Shown: positions 7,596 through 17,792, numbered from the stretch's first letter. The stretch is DNA of 64,000 nucleotides from Alteromonas stellipolaris (GCF_001562115.1 NZ_CP013926.1:3224001-3288000); one strand, 5' to 3'. The notes: a model not told the origin generated them from the letters alone. A program made the numbers and translations.

Positions 7596-9864
7596 CTTTA
7601 TCCAACCACATCAATAATGCAGGCAGGAAGATAAGGTCAACAGCCAAAGCCGCGATGATAATAATAATAGTTAATATGCCCATATGCGCATTCAGCATAA
7701 AGCTTGAAGACGCTAGCACACCAAAGCCGACTGTCAGCACAATTGTAGTTGTGGTTAATGCCATCCCAACCGTGTTAAATGCATACAGCACACTTTCTTT
7801 AACCGACTTACGTGTCAGCCTCGCCGACTGATACTTCGACAAGAAGTGCACTGTATCGTCAACAATAATGCCCATGGTCATACTGATAACCACCGACAGT
7901 GCCATATTAATTTGGCCAGAGATTAACCCCCAAACGCCAAACCCGATAGCGGCGGGTAGCAAATTAGTAAACAAGCTTACCAACCCTAGTCGCCACGAAC
8001 GTAACGCGAACAATATCAAAACAGAAATAAGGACTAAGGCATAAATAGAGCCCTTTACCATACTTTCCATATTTCGATCGCCAATATGCGCAAACATTAA
8101 TGGCGGACTTGCGGCTTCCAGACGGTTGTCGCTGCCAAGGCTTTTAAAATACGCTTTGGCATCAGACTCTAATGCGGTTAAATCTTTACTGCCTAAGTTA
8201 TCAATAACGGCGATAATTCTCATTGCCGATTTATCAATATCTAACTGATTGCTTAAGTCTAGACCAAATGGCAGCGACATTTCGTACAGCAAAACATACT
8301 GCGAGGCCAGTTCCCCATCTTCTGGTAATCGATAATAAGTGTCGTCATCACCATGCATATTTTTATTTAACCGTTTTAATGTATCGGCAAATGACAGCAC
8401 ATGATGAACTTCTTCTTTATCGCGCAACCATTTAGTGAGTAATTCTACTCGCGCTAAAAAGTCAGGTTCTGTAGCACCATAAGGGGTATCAGAATAAATG
8501 ACGAAGTCGATGTTAGACATACCACCAAGCTTCTCTTCATTTATTTCCACCGCTTGCCCAAACGTACTTCTATCGTCGAAGTATTTCACTGCAACATCAT
8601 TTAGCTCGTTATTGGTAGCAAAAAAACTGATGCCTACAATCACTACCGCACAAATGGGTAACAGAGCTCGGTAATTCGATGTGACTTTATTTCCCAATCG
8701 CTCGAAGACCTTGTTATTTTTTGTTGTCTTCACTTTTAGTGGCTTCAATAGCAATAAAGCAGGCAGGAACCAAAGCGATAATACACAAGCGAGCATTACG
8801 CCAAATGCAGTCATGTTACCTAAATCGGACAAGACAGGAACGGCAGAAAAGTTCAGCATTAAAAAGCCAATCGCCGTGGTAACACTGGTGATAATAATAG
8901 GCTTAGTATTAATTCTTAAGCTTTCATTGATCGCATTAGCGTTAGTGAGGCCGCGCCCAAGAAAGTACTGCACACCCACAATAATGTGGATACAGTCAGC
9001 CACTGCCAGCGTGGTTATCATGGTGGGGGCGTTTACCGTAGCCGTACTTAAAAACATACCGAGCCAGCCAGATACACCGATGGACGTGGCGATAGAGACA
9101 ATAACCACTAATAATGTGGCAAGCGCTGCAAACACGGAACGAACAATCACGCCTATCATGACAATGATAAGGAAAAACATGAGGGGAATAAGCGTACTTG
9201 CGTCTTGCTGTGCAGCCACCGCAAAGGCATCGTTCATTACAACCATACCGGTAAGGTAGATAGTGTGGCCGGGATATTTTCTCTCTAACTGCTGCTTTAA
9301 CGCAGTGGCAGCTGTTGCGATTTCAATCACTTCTTTTGTTTGGTCGCCGTCAGGGAGTTGAATGGTCGTATTCACTACCAAAACATCCCCTGGGTACGAC
9401 ACTAACCTTCCGGTTAGTTCAGGGGTACTATCAAGTACATTTTTAATATCCGTTATTTCAGAATTCGAGAGCGAACCCGAAGTAATTAAGTCTTCTACAA
9501 TAAGATCGTCATCTTCGGCGTAGGTGTATTGGAAGTTAGAGATGGATTCCACGCGGGTAGAAAGAGGGAGTTGCCATGCAGCTTCTGTAAGCTCAACAAC
9601 TAAAGATAAGGTAGACGGTTTAAACACATTATCGTCATCTGGCACAACCATAAAAGCGACATTTTCGCTTTTATTAAATATGTTCTGCATTTCTTCAAAG
9701 GCAAGTCGTTGCGGATTGTCAGGCTCAAAAAATACTTTGTAGTCGCCCCGAAAGTATAAATTTTTAGCACCGACTATCGCAACTAACATCGCAACAATAA
9801 CCACACAGATAGTTAACTTTGGTGACGCAAACCACCTTGATGTGTTCGATGATGTTTCTTGCAT
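7555..9864 (-). CDS. RND superfamily transporter, MMPL type
   Basis: This is a 769-residue polytopic membrane protein with the duplicated RND/MMPL plan. A first membrane segment (about residues 18-33) is followed by a periplasmic domain, then a block of five or so helices containing PTMITTLAVADCIHI. A second periplasmic domain follows, and then a second helix block with VVISMTMGIIVDDTVHFLSKY, whose acidic residues (VADC, VDDT) fit proton relay positions. MMPL proteins export lipids, hopanoids or hydrophobic compounds. ATG at 9862-9864 has AGGAAG upstream. It is first in a three-gene operon with a LolA-like carrier and an outer-membrane barrel, and divergent from fadE. Confidence 0.9.
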   Translation of the reverse strand: MQETSSNTSRWFASPKLTICVVIVAMLVAIVGAKNLYFRGDYKVFFEPDNPQRLAFEEMQNIFNKSENVAFMVVPDDDNVFKPSTLSLVVELTEAAWQLPLSTRVESISNFQYTYAEDDDLIVEDLITSGSLSNSEITDIKNVLDSTPELTGRLVSYPGDVLVVNTTIQLPDGDQTKEVIEIATAATALKQQLERKYPGHTIYLTGMVVMNDAFAVAAQQDASTLIPLMFFLIIVMIGVIVRSVFAALATLLVVIVSIATSIGVSGWLGMFLSTATVNAPTMITTLAVADCIHIIVGVQYFLGRGLTNANAINESLRINTKPIIITSVTTAIGFLMLNFSAVPVLSDLGNMTAFGVMLACVLSLWFLPALLLLKPLKVKTTKNNKVFERLGNKVTSNYRALLPICAVVIVGISFFATNNELNDVAVKYFDDRSTFGQAVEINEEKLGGMSNIDFVIYSDTPYGATEPDFLARVELLTKWLRDKEEVHHVLSFADTLKRLNKNMHGDDDTYYRLPEDGELASQYVLLYEMSLPFGLDLSNQLDIDKSAMRIIAVIDNLGSKDLTALESDAKAYFKSLGSDNRLEAASPPLMFAHIGDRNMESMVKGSIYALVLISVLILFALRSWRLGLVSLFTNLLPAAIGFGVWGLISGQINMALSVVISMTMGIIVDDTVHFLSKYQSARLTRKSVKESVLYAFNTVGMALTTTTIVLTVGFGVLASSSFMLNAHMGILTIIIIIAALAVDLIFLPALLMWLDKDETPLPEKNSEIH

Positions 9865-10098
9865 TACAACTTCCTGTAACTCGCTCTGTTATCGAAAGTT
9901 TACCTGTAAATGGTTAATAAACATAACTCAGTTACCAGAATATTTTTGGATGCTGCCTCACATTTGTTACATAAGCTCACATGATCCATTTACCGCGCTA
10001 TCGTAATCGCTTCATTTTATTAAATTTTACATATACAACACTATTTATGAGCAATTTTTTTGATCTTTTCTGAAACTGATGTAGTATTAACACAATAC

Positions 10099-10115
10099 AA
10101 CTGGTCAGATGAGCG
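10099..10115 (+). promoter_or_regulatory. FadR-like operator in front of fadE
   Basis: AACTGGTCAGATGAGCG matches the FadR consensus (AACTGGTCNGACCAGTT) closely in the left half and partly in the right half. It ends 12 bases before the fadE ATG, so binding would block transcription or initiation of fadE. FadR repression of beta-oxidation genes, relieved by long-chain acyl-CoA, is established in gammaproteobacteria. The site assignment here is by eye. Confidence 0.65.
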
Positions 10116-10127
10116 GATGAGTCAAAT

Positions 10128-12377
10128 ATGAGTATTAGAACTAGCTTAAAAAAAGTGTTACCACCAATTTCTGTAACAGAGCAGGAAGCGTTAGACGCAG
10201 GTGACGTTTGGATTGAATCTTCTATTTATCAGGGTAAACCTGATATGCAGGCACTTCGTGATATCCCTCAAGCAAAATTGAGCACTGAAGAGCAAGCATT
10301 TATGGACGGCCCAGTATCAGAATTACTGGGTATGATTGATGACTTCGAGTTAAACAACGGCGATCATATTCCTCAAGACGTTTTAGACTTCTTAGGTAAG
10401 AACCGTTTCTTCTCCATGATCATCCCTAAGAAATTTGGCGGCCTTGAGTTTAGCCCGTACGCTAACTCAACGATTGTTGCCACTATCGCAGCAAAATCTG
10501 GTGCAATCGCAGTAACCGTTATGGTACCTAACTCGTTAGGCCCAGGTGAGTTGCTGATGCATTATGGTACTACTGCCCAACAAGATTACTGGTTACCACG
10601 CCTTTCAGATGGCCGTGATATTCCATGTTTCGCCCTTACTAGCCCAGAAGCGGGTTCAGATGCCGGTGCTATTCCAGATGCTGCTATCGTCACCAAAGGT
10701 GAGTATAACGGCGAAGAAGTACTTGGTCTTCGTATCAGTTGGGACAAGCGTTACATTACGCTAGCGCCAATTGCTACTGTACTTGGCTTGGCATTTAAAG
10801 TATTCGATCCAGAGCAATTACTTGGCGACAAACTAGAGCTAGGTATTACCTGTGCCCTACTGCCTAAATCTCACCCTGGTGTAGAGCTTGGTAATCGTCA
10901 CGACCCTATGGGCGTGCGTTTCTATAACGGTACCACTCGTGGCCAAGATGTATTTATTCCTATGGAATTTATCATAGGTGGTCAGAAAAATATTGGTCGC
11001 GGTTGGCAGATGCTAGTAGCGTGTCTTGGTGCAGGTCGTGGTATTTCACTTCCAGCGATGGGCGTTGCAACAGCACAATCTGCATTCAAAGGTACGGTTG
11101 AGTATTCATTTGTACGTGAGCAATTCGGTGTGCCGATTGGTCGCTTCGAAGGTATTCAAGAGAAGATGGCAGATATCGCAGGTAAGACTTTCTTACTTGA
11201 AGCCATGCGTGTACTTACCACTGAAGGCTTAGGCTTAGGTGTTAAACCATCGGTTGTTACTGCTATTGCTAAATACCATATGACCGAACTTGGTCGTGAT
11301 GTGATGAACTCAGCTATGGATATTCAAGCAGGTAAAGCGATTCAGCGCGGCCCGCAAAATACCCTTGCAGGTGGATATGCAGCACTTCCTATTGCCATTA
11401 CGGTTGAAGGTGCAAACATTCTTACTCGTAACCTAATGATTTTCGGTCAAGGTGCAATGCGTTGTCACCCTTACTTGAAAGACATGGTTGACCTTATTCA
11501 CAGCAACGAAAGTTCTGCTGATAAAGAATTCAACAAAGTGTTACGTAAAACCGTTGGTTTTAGTGTTAAGAATGCATTTCGCAGCCTTGGTAAAGGTTAC
11601 TTACCTTTCCTACGCGGTTCAGAGTCTGCACTGCCTGAAGTACGTAAGTATGAAAAGCGTGTAAACAGCATTTCAGCTAAATTAGCGCCACTTGCTGACT
11701 TATCACTAGCAGTACTTGGTGGTGACCTTAAGAAGGCAGAGTTACTTTCAGCCCGTCTGGGTGATGTGATGAGCTACCTTTACGGTGCAATGGCAGCCAT
11801 TCGTTTTTACGAGCAGCGCATTGAAGATCGTAAACTTGCACTACCGTATTTCGAATACGCTATGCAATGGTCATTACAACAAGCTGATCAGGCCATTGTT
11901 AACTTCATCAACAATTTCCCGAACACACCGACTCGTGGCCTAATGCGCTTACTGACCAACACTTACTCAAACAGTGTTGCAGGTATCAGCGATGACCTAG
12001 TACGTGAATTGTCTATGGCATCTATGCAAGACAACAGTGTGAAAGCCCAGCTGACTCACTTAGTTCGCGTTAGCCCAGGTGATGGTAACGACATTAACGA
12101 GCAAGCGTTCAAAGCGAAACATGCGGTTGCACACCTGTTAGGTAAAGTGCAAAAAGCACTTCGCAAAGAGCCAGTGGTGCCGTTTATCTCGTTTGAACAC
12201 GCACTGAACAAGCTTCAAGAAAAAGGTGTTATTAATCCCGAAGAAGCAGCACAGTTGCATGATTACAACGAAAAACGCCAATTGGCGGTTCGTGTTGATG
12301 AGTACACTTTCGACATGGAACTATTGCCAGCAACTGAGACGTTGCGCGCAATTGATGGCGGAAAAAACGCGGCTTAG
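10128..12377 (+). CDS. fadE: Acyl-CoA dehydrogenase, FadE family
   Basis: The protein catalyses the first step of fatty-acid beta-oxidation, FAD-dependent conversion of acyl-CoA to trans-2-enoyl-CoA. The 749 residues show the FadE pattern. The acyl-CoA dehydrogenase core runs from about residues 70 to 480 (FALTSPEAGSDAGAIPD, GRGISLPAMGVATAQSA, FGVPIGRFEGIQEKMADIAG), and a long C-terminal DUF1974-type helical domain follows. It is shorter than E. coli FadE (about 814) because it lacks the N-terminal hydrophobic extension. It is a single-gene unit with its own FadR-like operator and terminator. Codon use is notably regular, as in a well-expressed gene. Confidence 0.95.
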   Translation: MSIRTSLKKVLPPISVTEQEALDAGDVWIESSIYQGKPDMQALRDIPQAKLSTEEQAFMDGPVSELLGMIDDFELNNGDHIPQDVLDFLGKNRFFSMIIPKKFGGLEFSPYANSTIVATIAAKSGAIAVTVMVPNSLGPGELLMHYGTTAQQDYWLPRLSDGRDIPCFALTSPEAGSDAGAIPDAAIVTKGEYNGEEVLGLRISWDKRYITLAPIATVLGLAFKVFDPEQLLGDKLELGITCALLPKSHPGVELGNRHDPMGVRFYNGTTRGQDVFIPMEFIIGGQKNIGRGWQMLVACLGAGRGISLPAMGVATAQSAFKGTVEYSFVREQFGVPIGRFEGIQEKMADIAGKTFLLEAMRVLTTEGLGLGVKPSVVTAIAKYHMTELGRDVMNSAMDIQAGKAIQRGPQNTLAGGYAALPIAITVEGANILTRNLMIFGQGAMRCHPYLKDMVDLIHSNESSADKEFNKVLRKTVGFSVKNAFRSLGKGYLPFLRGSESALPEVRKYEKRVNSISAKLAPLADLSLAVLGGDLKKAELLSARLGDVMSYLYGAMAAIRFYEQRIEDRKLALPYFEYAMQWSLQQADQAIVNFINNFPNTPTRGLMRLLTNTYSNSVAGISDDLVRELSMASMQDNSVKAQLTHLVRVSPGDGNDINEQAFKAKHAVAHLLGKVQKALRKEPVVPFISFEHALNKLQEKGVINPEEAAQLHDYNEKRQLAVRVDEYTFDMELLPATETLRAIDGGKNAA

Positions 12378-12404
12378 TACTACTTATTTAGCTCGCTACT
12401 AATT

Positions 12405-12436
12405 GAAAGCTCTGGCCTATGGCCGGAGCTTTTTTG
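12405..12436 (+). terminator. Rho-independent terminator of fadE
   Basis: Eleven-base arms (AAGCTCTGGCC and GGCCGGAGCTT, one G-T wobble) with a TAT loop are followed by a run of T. It is placed about 30 bases after the fadE stop. Confidence 0.9.
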
Positions 12437-12580
12437 TATGTGAAAATGACTTTGCTGTAGCGCATAAAAGCGCAGCCTACCCTCTTTGTATATGCAAACC
12501 TACGCGGCTTGCACCAAAGTGTGAAAATTCCCCTTTTAACATCTACGCTTTATATATTCATTCTTATCCATAAAAAATTT

Positions 12581-13279
12581 ATGCAAATACTAAAACTTCT
12601 TAGTACTGCTTTGTTTTTTTCTTTTATTTGCTCAGCTGATTGTTTAGCCAATGGGGCCGACGATTCGCCTATGCTTATAGGCTATATAGGGCACCCTAGA
12701 GTGGTGAGTCATTACAACGATATTATTGCCAGAACTTATAGCAAACTTGGTATATCCGTCGAATTTATTGAAGTAGGTGGGGAGAGAGGCCTTCGCTTGC
12801 TGGATGAAGGTGTGACAGATGCCGATACTATCCGCTACGAATTAGCCGCAAACGATTTTAGCAACTTTTTCGTCGTGCACCCCGTTATCGCAAAAGGCGC
12901 GACAATCTTATTATGCATGCGCGATAGCCCTTGTGTAGCCAATATACTTTCAAACCCAAAAATCGCCATTGCCGCTACTACCCGGTTTAACGTGAATACA
13001 GACCATTGCGGTCTTGTCATTACTGCAGATATCCGCGAATACGACCGCTTCGACCAAGTTGTGAATCTACTCGTTTCAGGTCGATACGACTACGCATTAT
13101 TGCCGACCGACTTTTCCGATGAAGCTACTTTTAAAAATTTAGGTGCTCAACACCTTGTCATTGTAGAGCACGATATCGTTCATGTGGTTAACAATAAATA
13201 TCTTCACCTGCAAGAGGACTTATCAGAGGCTCTGAGTGCCGTTTTAAAAGAAGTTAATGCAATTACGACCCGTAATTAA
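12581..13279 (+). CDS. Periplasmic substrate-binding-like protein
   Basis: I start the gene at ATG 12581 rather than at an upstream in-frame TTG (12509), because the resulting 232-residue protein begins with a clean signal peptide (MQILKLLSTALFFSFICSADCLA). The mature part starts MLIGYIGHPRVVSHYNDIIARTYSKLGISVEF and contains GGERGLRLLDEGVTDADTIR, the layout of small extracytoplasmic solute-binding (SBP_bac_3-like) proteins. These are often encoded next to signalling genes. Three or four cysteines (LLCMRDSPC, DHCG) could form disulphides. Next to the GGDEF-EAL gene, a sensory role is possible but unproven. Confidence 0.6.
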   Translation: MQILKLLSTALFFSFICSADCLANGADDSPMLIGYIGHPRVVSHYNDIIARTYSKLGISVEFIEVGGERGLRLLDEGVTDADTIRYELAANDFSNFFVVHPVIAKGATILLCMRDSPCVANILSNPKIAIAATTRFNVNTDHCGLVITADIREYDRFDQVVNLLVSGRYDYALLPTDFSDEATFKNLGAQHLVIVEHDIVHVVNNKYLHLQEDLSEALSAVLKEVNAITTRN

Positions 13280-13467
13280 CGCGATTGGCACTAAATGGCC
13301 GTTGCTATTAAAACGTTACTTCTTACGTCGCATAGCAATTTTGATGATTTGCGTGTAATTTAACCAAGGTAAGTGTGTAAATTTAAAGCAGTAAAAGCAA
13401 TATCACTGCTATTGTTTACTAAACCAATAAAAACTTCACACCAAGTTTAGCTTAAAAGCTTATTGAG

Positions 13468-15519
13468 TTGGAACGTAGATTTATAGTGAAAAGTTTTGAT
13501 GAACAAAGAGGTTCAACCTCCCCTATTCCTATAACGCCGCAAATGCAGCGCGACATGATAGATATGCTCAACAGTAATATGTTTACTGGTTTAGCCATGA
13601 CTTTCGGCGCTTTCTTGGGGTTAACGTTCGGTTTCGATACCGAAGCGGAGCAGAGCTCAAAAATATGGCTTTTTATCGCAATGAGCACTGTTATTCTTCT
13701 TCGTTTTGCGGATGGCCTTTACTGGCTAACTAGATTAAAAGGCACTGAATATAATGTGCGGCCTGTAAAATTTAGGTTCGCGATTGGCGTGTATTTAGCC
13801 TCTGCGGTATGGGCACTTTATTCAATTCTTCTCTACGCAACAATGAACCCGGTAGAGTTAGCGACAACCATGGTTGTTTTAGGCGCGATGGCCGGTGGTG
13901 CAGCTTCAGTGTTAGCGCCGAGTAAAGTTTTCGTTTTTGTCTACACCACTTCACTGCTTGTGCCCATATCAATTATAGCCTTGTTTGACGATGACAGAAA
14001 TTTTGTTGTTTTAGGAATATTAGGCCTTATTTTTTGTATAGGTATACTCGTTAGTTCCTTGCGTTACCACCGATTCTTTTTTGACACCGTATCGCTTAGG
14101 TATAAGAACAACCGTCTTGTAGAGCAAATGCAAGCCGATAGAAAAGAGACTGCCAAAATTAACGCTATGCTGCGTAAATCCAACGAGCAGTTAGATGATG
14201 CTAATGCCAATCTAGAAGATGAAGTAGAGAAACGTACCGCCGATATTTTTAGATTATCCAATAGAGATCCGTTGACCAATTTACTGAACAGAAACGGTCT
14301 GTTCAAACAGTTGAACACTCTCATTGAAAGCACCAAAGCACTTGATAATAACCTTGCGGTTTTGTTTATCGATTTAGATGGTTTTAAGCAGGTAAACGAT
14401 AGCTTAGGGCATAAGGTCGGCGATATTGTACTTGCAGAAATTGCTAACCGACTCGCCGAATATTGTGAAAAAGATCATCTCGCCAGATGGGGAGGCGATG
14501 AGTTTGTTGCGGTAACCCCCTACGCTACCGTTCATACCGCAGTAGCCGTTGCCCATGCTATGCGTAGCGGAGTCACTGAGCCCATCATAGCTTTAGAAAA
14601 CCAAATCACATTAGATGCCACTATCGGCATTGCCATATACCCTGAGCATGGCAACGACACCATGACACTTATTCAACAAGCTGACTTGACCATGTACGAT
14701 CAAAAACGCAAACAAAGGGGCACTATCGGCGTTTTTAGTGAAGACTTACATGAAAAGATAAAGAGCGAACAGCGCCTTTGTGAACAATTAAGGCACGCCA
14801 TCGATAAAAACGCATTTTCTGTGCACTACCAGCCTATTATTTGCGCCGATACGCAAAAATTAACATCAGTTGAAGCGCTACTTCGTTGGAATTGTGATGG
14901 CAAAGTAATCTCACCAGCGCGCTTTATTCCCCTTGCTGAACGCACAGGTTTAATGCCTGAGATTGGCGCTTGGGTGTTAAACCATGCCTGTATAGATGCA
15001 ACAGAATGGCCATTCAAAGATGACATTGCGTTATCTGTGAATGTATCTATTAGTCAGTTGCTTGATGAAACCTTCATTAATACGCTAGATAAGGTGCTAG
15101 CATCTACCAATATTGCCCCTTCCCGTCTTTACTTGGAAATAACAGAAAGCGTTTTCGCCAACAATGTTAATGCGGTTGCCAGCCAAATACATAACGTTAA
15201 GGCGCGGGGTGTTAAGATATCAATCGATGACTTTGGTACAGGGTACTCGTCGTTGAGCAGATTGCAGTCAATGCCTTGTGATTTTATAAAAATTGATCGC
15301 TCATTTGTACAGAATACCAATGAAGGTAGTGATACTATTATGCGCGCAACCATGCTCATCGCAAACGAGTTTGGTTGTAAGACCATTGCTGAGGGCATTG
15401 AAACCTTAGACCAAATGAACCACATCAAAACCCTGGGTGTGGATTATATCCAAGGCTTTCTTTACGCTAAACCAATGCCATTGAGCGACCTTAAAACCTG
15501 GTATAACGAAAACAAATAA
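13468..15519 (+). CDS. Membrane-bound GGDEF-EAL cyclic-di-GMP protein
   Basis: This 683-residue protein has an N-terminal membrane region of about six helices (residues 38-198) and a coiled-coil linker (about 210-260). A GGDEF domain follows with an intact GGDEF motif at 342-346, then an EAL domain with EAL at 469-471, [16 protein letters not shown] and AEGIET all present. Both diguanylate cyclase and phosphodiesterase activity are therefore possible, and the net activity cannot be told. The start is TTG at 13468 or GTG at 13486; neither has a strong ribosome site. Thymidine kinase begins 6 bases after its stop, so the two may be cotranscribed. Confidence 0.92.
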   Translation: MERRFIVKSFDEQRGSTSPIPITPQMQRDMIDMLNSNMFTGLAMTFGAFLGLTFGFDTEAEQSSKIWLFIAMSTVILLRFADGLYWLTRLKGTEYNVRPVKFRFAIGVYLASAVWALYSILLYATMNPVELATTMVVLGAMAGGAASVLAPSKVFVFVYTTSLLVPISIIALFDDDRNFVVLGILGLIFCIGILVSSLRYHRFFFDTVSLRYKNNRLVEQMQADRKETAKINAMLRKSNEQLDDANANLEDEVEKRTADIFRLSNRDPLTNLLNRNGLFKQLNTLIESTKALDNNLAVLFIDLDGFKQVNDSLGHKVGDIVLAEIANRLAEYCEKDHLARWGGDEFVAVTPYATVHTAVAVAHAMRSGVTEPIIALENQITLDATIGIAIYPEHGNDTMTLIQQADLTMYDQKRKQRGTIGVFSEDLHEKIKSEQRLCEQLRHAIDKNAFSVHYQPIICADTQKLTSVEALLRWNCDGKVISPARFIPLAERTGLMPEIGAWVLNHACIDATEWPFKDDIALSVNVSISQLLDETFINTLDKVLASTNIAPSRLYLEITESVFANNVNAVASQIHNVKARGVKISIDDFGTGYSSLSRLQSMPCDFIKIDRSFVQNTNEGSDTIMRATMLIANEFGCKTIAEGIETLDQMNHIKTLGVDYIQGFLYAKPMPLSDLKTWYNENK

Positions 15520-15524
15520 CATTC

Positions 15525-16115
15525 ATGGCTCAACTTTATTTTTATTACTCTGCAATGAACGCAGGAAAATCGACCTCTCTTTTACAATCAGCTTATAACT
15601 ATCGCGAGAGAGGCATGCACTCTCTGATTTATACCGCTGCTTTTGATGACCGCTATGGCGTAGGAAAAGTAACCTCTAGGATTGGGCTACAAGCCGACGC
15701 AAAACTTTATGGAAATGATGACGATCTTTATGAAGCCATAAAACAAGACAATGAAGAAAAGCGCTTAGATTGTATTTTCATTGATGAAGCACAGTTTCTA
15801 ACACAAGTTCAAGTTCGTCAGCTAATAGAAGTGGTAGACGAATTAGATATCCCCGTTTTGGCTTACGGATTACGTACTGACTTTTTGGGTGGCACTTTCG
15901 AAGGAAGCCACTACCTTCTTGCTTGGGCTGATAAGTTGTTCGAACTTAAAACGGTTTGCCACTGTGGGCGCAAAGCGAACTTCGTGGTAAGGCTAGATGA
16001 AAAGGGCAATGCGGTTACCGATGGAGATCAAGTACAAATTGGTGGTAACGATCGCTACGAGTCAATGTGCAGAAAGCATTTCAAAGAGTTGGTCTGGGAT
16101 AAAAACAAAATTTAA
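15525..16115 (+). CDS. tdk: Thymidine kinase, type II
   Basis: The enzyme phosphorylates thymidine to dTMP with ATP in the cytoplasmic salvage pathway. The 196-residue length is standard. The P-loop (SAMNAGKST, near residue 9), the catalytic/Mg segment FIDEAQFL, the lasso [14 protein letters not shown] and the zinc-binding region (CHCG and a final MCRKH) are all present. In the second metal pair one Cys position appears as C-R-K-H, as in many proteobacterial enzymes. ATG at 15525 follows the GGDEF-EAL stop by 5 bases. Confidence 0.96.
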   Translation: MAQLYFYYSAMNAGKSTSLLQSAYNYRERGMHSLIYTAAFDDRYGVGKVTSRIGLQADAKLYGNDDDLYEAIKQDNEEKRLDCIFIDEAQFLTQVQVRQLIEVVDELDIPVLAYGLRTDFLGGTFEGSHYLLAWADKLFELKTVCHCGRKANFVVRLDEKGNAVTDGDQVQIGGNDRYESMCRKHFKELVWDKNKI

Positions 16116-16129
16116 TGTTTCTTAAACTT

Positions 16130-16187
16130 CACTCTTTGAAAGTAAGTATATACTTAAACTAATATGTTTGAATCACCTCAAAGAGTG
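16130..16187 (+). promoter_or_regulatory. Long-range inverted repeat in the leader of the GAF gene
   Basis: Arms CACTCTTTGA (16130-16139) and TCAAAGAGTG (16178-16187) are perfect 10-bp complements. Between them lies a 12-bp palindrome AAGTATATACTT (16144-16155). The right arm contains the AAAGAG that is the only plausible ribosome-binding site for the TTG start at 16193, so folding could hide it. It could also act as a terminator-like element after tdk, but no T run follows. Confidence 0.5.
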
Positions 16188-16192
16188 TCGCT

Positions 16193-16687
16193 TTGGATAT
16201 AGACCGCTATACAACACTCGTCATTTCATTATCAAAATGCGGATTGGATGAGCAAGATAAACTATCTGCCATAGTGTCGTGCCTTAGACTAAGCATTCCA
16301 GCCGCGAACCGAATAAGCTTATGGCGATTCGAAGAAAACAAAACCAGAATTCGGTGCCTTACGTTAAATCAGGATGGTCAAAATTTGCCAACTCATGGTT
16401 TATCGCTGTCTGAAGAAGATAGTCCCAATTATTTCGACAACATACTAAACCAAAGTGTTTTAGTAGCTTCAGATGCCCGCAACCACTCTGCCACCAAGTG
16501 TTTCAACGAAAATTACTTCAAGCCAAACGACATTTACTCACTAATGGATTTTACCTTCCACCACCACTTCAATCCTATTGGCGTTATATGCTGCGAGAAG
16601 ACACACTGTGCAATCCAATGGTCACAAAATGATATCGATAACTTAAAGCGTGTGGCGCAAATAACATCTATGTTTTACGACAGCTAG
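16193..16687 (+). CDS. GAF-domain protein
   Basis: This 164-residue soluble protein consists of a single GAF-like domain: DKLSAIVSCLRLSIPAANRISLWRFEENKTRIRCL, then ...FDNILNQSVLVASDARNHSATKCF..., and FHHHFNPIGVICCEKTH. Stand-alone GAF domains bind small ligands or cyclic nucleotides and often regulate signalling enzymes. The nearby GGDEF-EAL gene is a conceivable partner. The start is TTG at 16193; no ATG or GTG fits in frame. Several Cys and His residues (FHHHF, ICCEK, HC) leave room for metal or redox sensing, which is only a suggestion. Confidence 0.75.
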   Translation: MDIDRYTTLVISLSKCGLDEQDKLSAIVSCLRLSIPAANRISLWRFEENKTRIRCLTLNQDGQNLPTHGLSLSEEDSPNYFDNILNQSVLVASDARNHSATKCFNENYFKPNDIYSLMDFTFHHHFNPIGVICCEKTHCAIQWSQNDIDNLKRVAQITSMFYDS

Positions 16688-16709
16688 TTACTCAACTTAG
16701 CACTCACAA

Positions 16710-17741
16710 CTAAGCGCTAACGGTTTCACCCATTTTTAAGTCAAACGGCAGCACGGTACTTTTCAGCGATTCGCTGAGTAACGCTTGTGCAGCCATCTCG
16801 CCTTTAAGTGCACTTGATTGGCAAACAGTGGTTAAATTAGGACGCGTTCTGTCTGCTTCTTCGATACCATCAAAGCCTGTAATTTTTAGTTCTTCAGGTA
16901 CTTTGATACCCATTGAAAGCGCTGATTGCAGCAGTTCTAGGGCAATAATGTCACTCATACATAAGACGGTATTAGGCCTAGGGTTACTGTTTAACACCTC
17001 TTTAGCCGCTTGCTTTGCGAAGCTACGCTCACTTTCTGGAATGTGCCAAACCCAATCATTTGATATTGTTGCTTCACTTTCATCAATTGCTTTCATATAA
17101 CCGTCTAGTCGGCGATGAGAAATAGAGGTTTGAACTTCTATAAGCGGACTGTCATAAATGCGGCAGGTACTTGGAGATTCAATCAATCGCAGCCCTAAAA
17201 TGGCAACCTGATCACCTGGGGAAATAGCTTTTTTAGCGATTTGATACGCGGCGTTATAATTATCGATATTAACAGAAGGAAGCCCTTCAATATCAAAATC
17301 TACCGTAATAGCAGGTTTACTTTGTCTGGCCAGCTCTTCCGCTAGTTTATAATTGCGTGGTGCGCCATAACAAATGAACCCATCAACGAAATCCACCACA
17401 TCAAGGATACTTTCTGAGTCGCCCGCATAAAGAAGCAGGTGTTTACCTTGCTGCTGCAATATACTTGAAACCCCTTTGATGAAGGTGCTGGCCACTGGGT
17501 CGCTGACGGTATAAGGAATACTATCAGCCAGTACTAGGGCCACAATATTAGAACGCCCTTTTCTTAAGATTTGTGCGGCTTTGTTAGGCCCGGTGTAACC
17601 AATGCGATCGCACTCGGCAAGGATATGCTCTCGACGTGCTTTAGATAGTTGATCGGGCCTATTAAATGCATTTGAAATAGTGGCGGTAGACACACCTAAC
17701 TGCAACGCTACATCTTTAAGTGTCAATTTAGTTTTGGTCAT
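16710..17741 (-). CDS. LacI-family transcriptional regulator
   Basis: I start at ATG 17739-17741, giving 343 residues with the canonical LacI head MTKTKLTLKDVALQLGVS, helix-turn-helix STATISNAFNRP and hinge helix NKAAQILRKGRSNIVALVL. A periplasmic-binding-protein-like effector domain follows (DGFICYG, FDGIEEADRTRPNLTTV near the end). It should repress a metabolic operon until a sugar-like or nucleoside ligand binds. No obvious catabolic operon is adjacent, so the target may be distant or nucleoside-related (upp lies upstream). A palindrome resembling a LacI operator lies about 50 bases ahead of the start. Confidence 0.93.
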   Translation of the reverse strand: MTKTKLTLKDVALQLGVSTATISNAFNRPDQLSKARREHILAECDRIGYTGPNKAAQILRKGRSNIVALVLADSIPYTVSDPVASTFIKGVSSILQQQGKHLLLYAGDSESILDVVDFVDGFICYGAPRNYKLAEELARQSKPAITVDFDIEGLPSVNIDNYNAAYQIAKKAISPGDQVAILGLRLIESPSTCRIYDSPLIEVQTSISHRRLDGYMKAIDESEATISNDWVWHIPESERSFAKQAAKEVLNSNPRPNTVLCMSDIIALELLQSALSMGIKVPEELKITGFDGIEEADRTRPNLTTVCQSSALKGEMAAQALLSESLKSTVLPFDLKMGETVSA

Positions 17742-17792
17742 TTTTATTTGTACTATTCCCTGCGTATTTAGCAACAACACTAACGGTAACTA

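Noticed and set aside
8681..9259. Plus-strand ORF of 192 codons
   Set aside because: It is the opposite-strand shadow of the MMPL transporter, whose motifs and codon pattern are convincing.
9968..9990. Possible CRP site (TGTTA...TCACA) between the MMPL and fadE genes
   Set aside because: The half-sites are seven bases apart rather than six, and the left half is imperfect.
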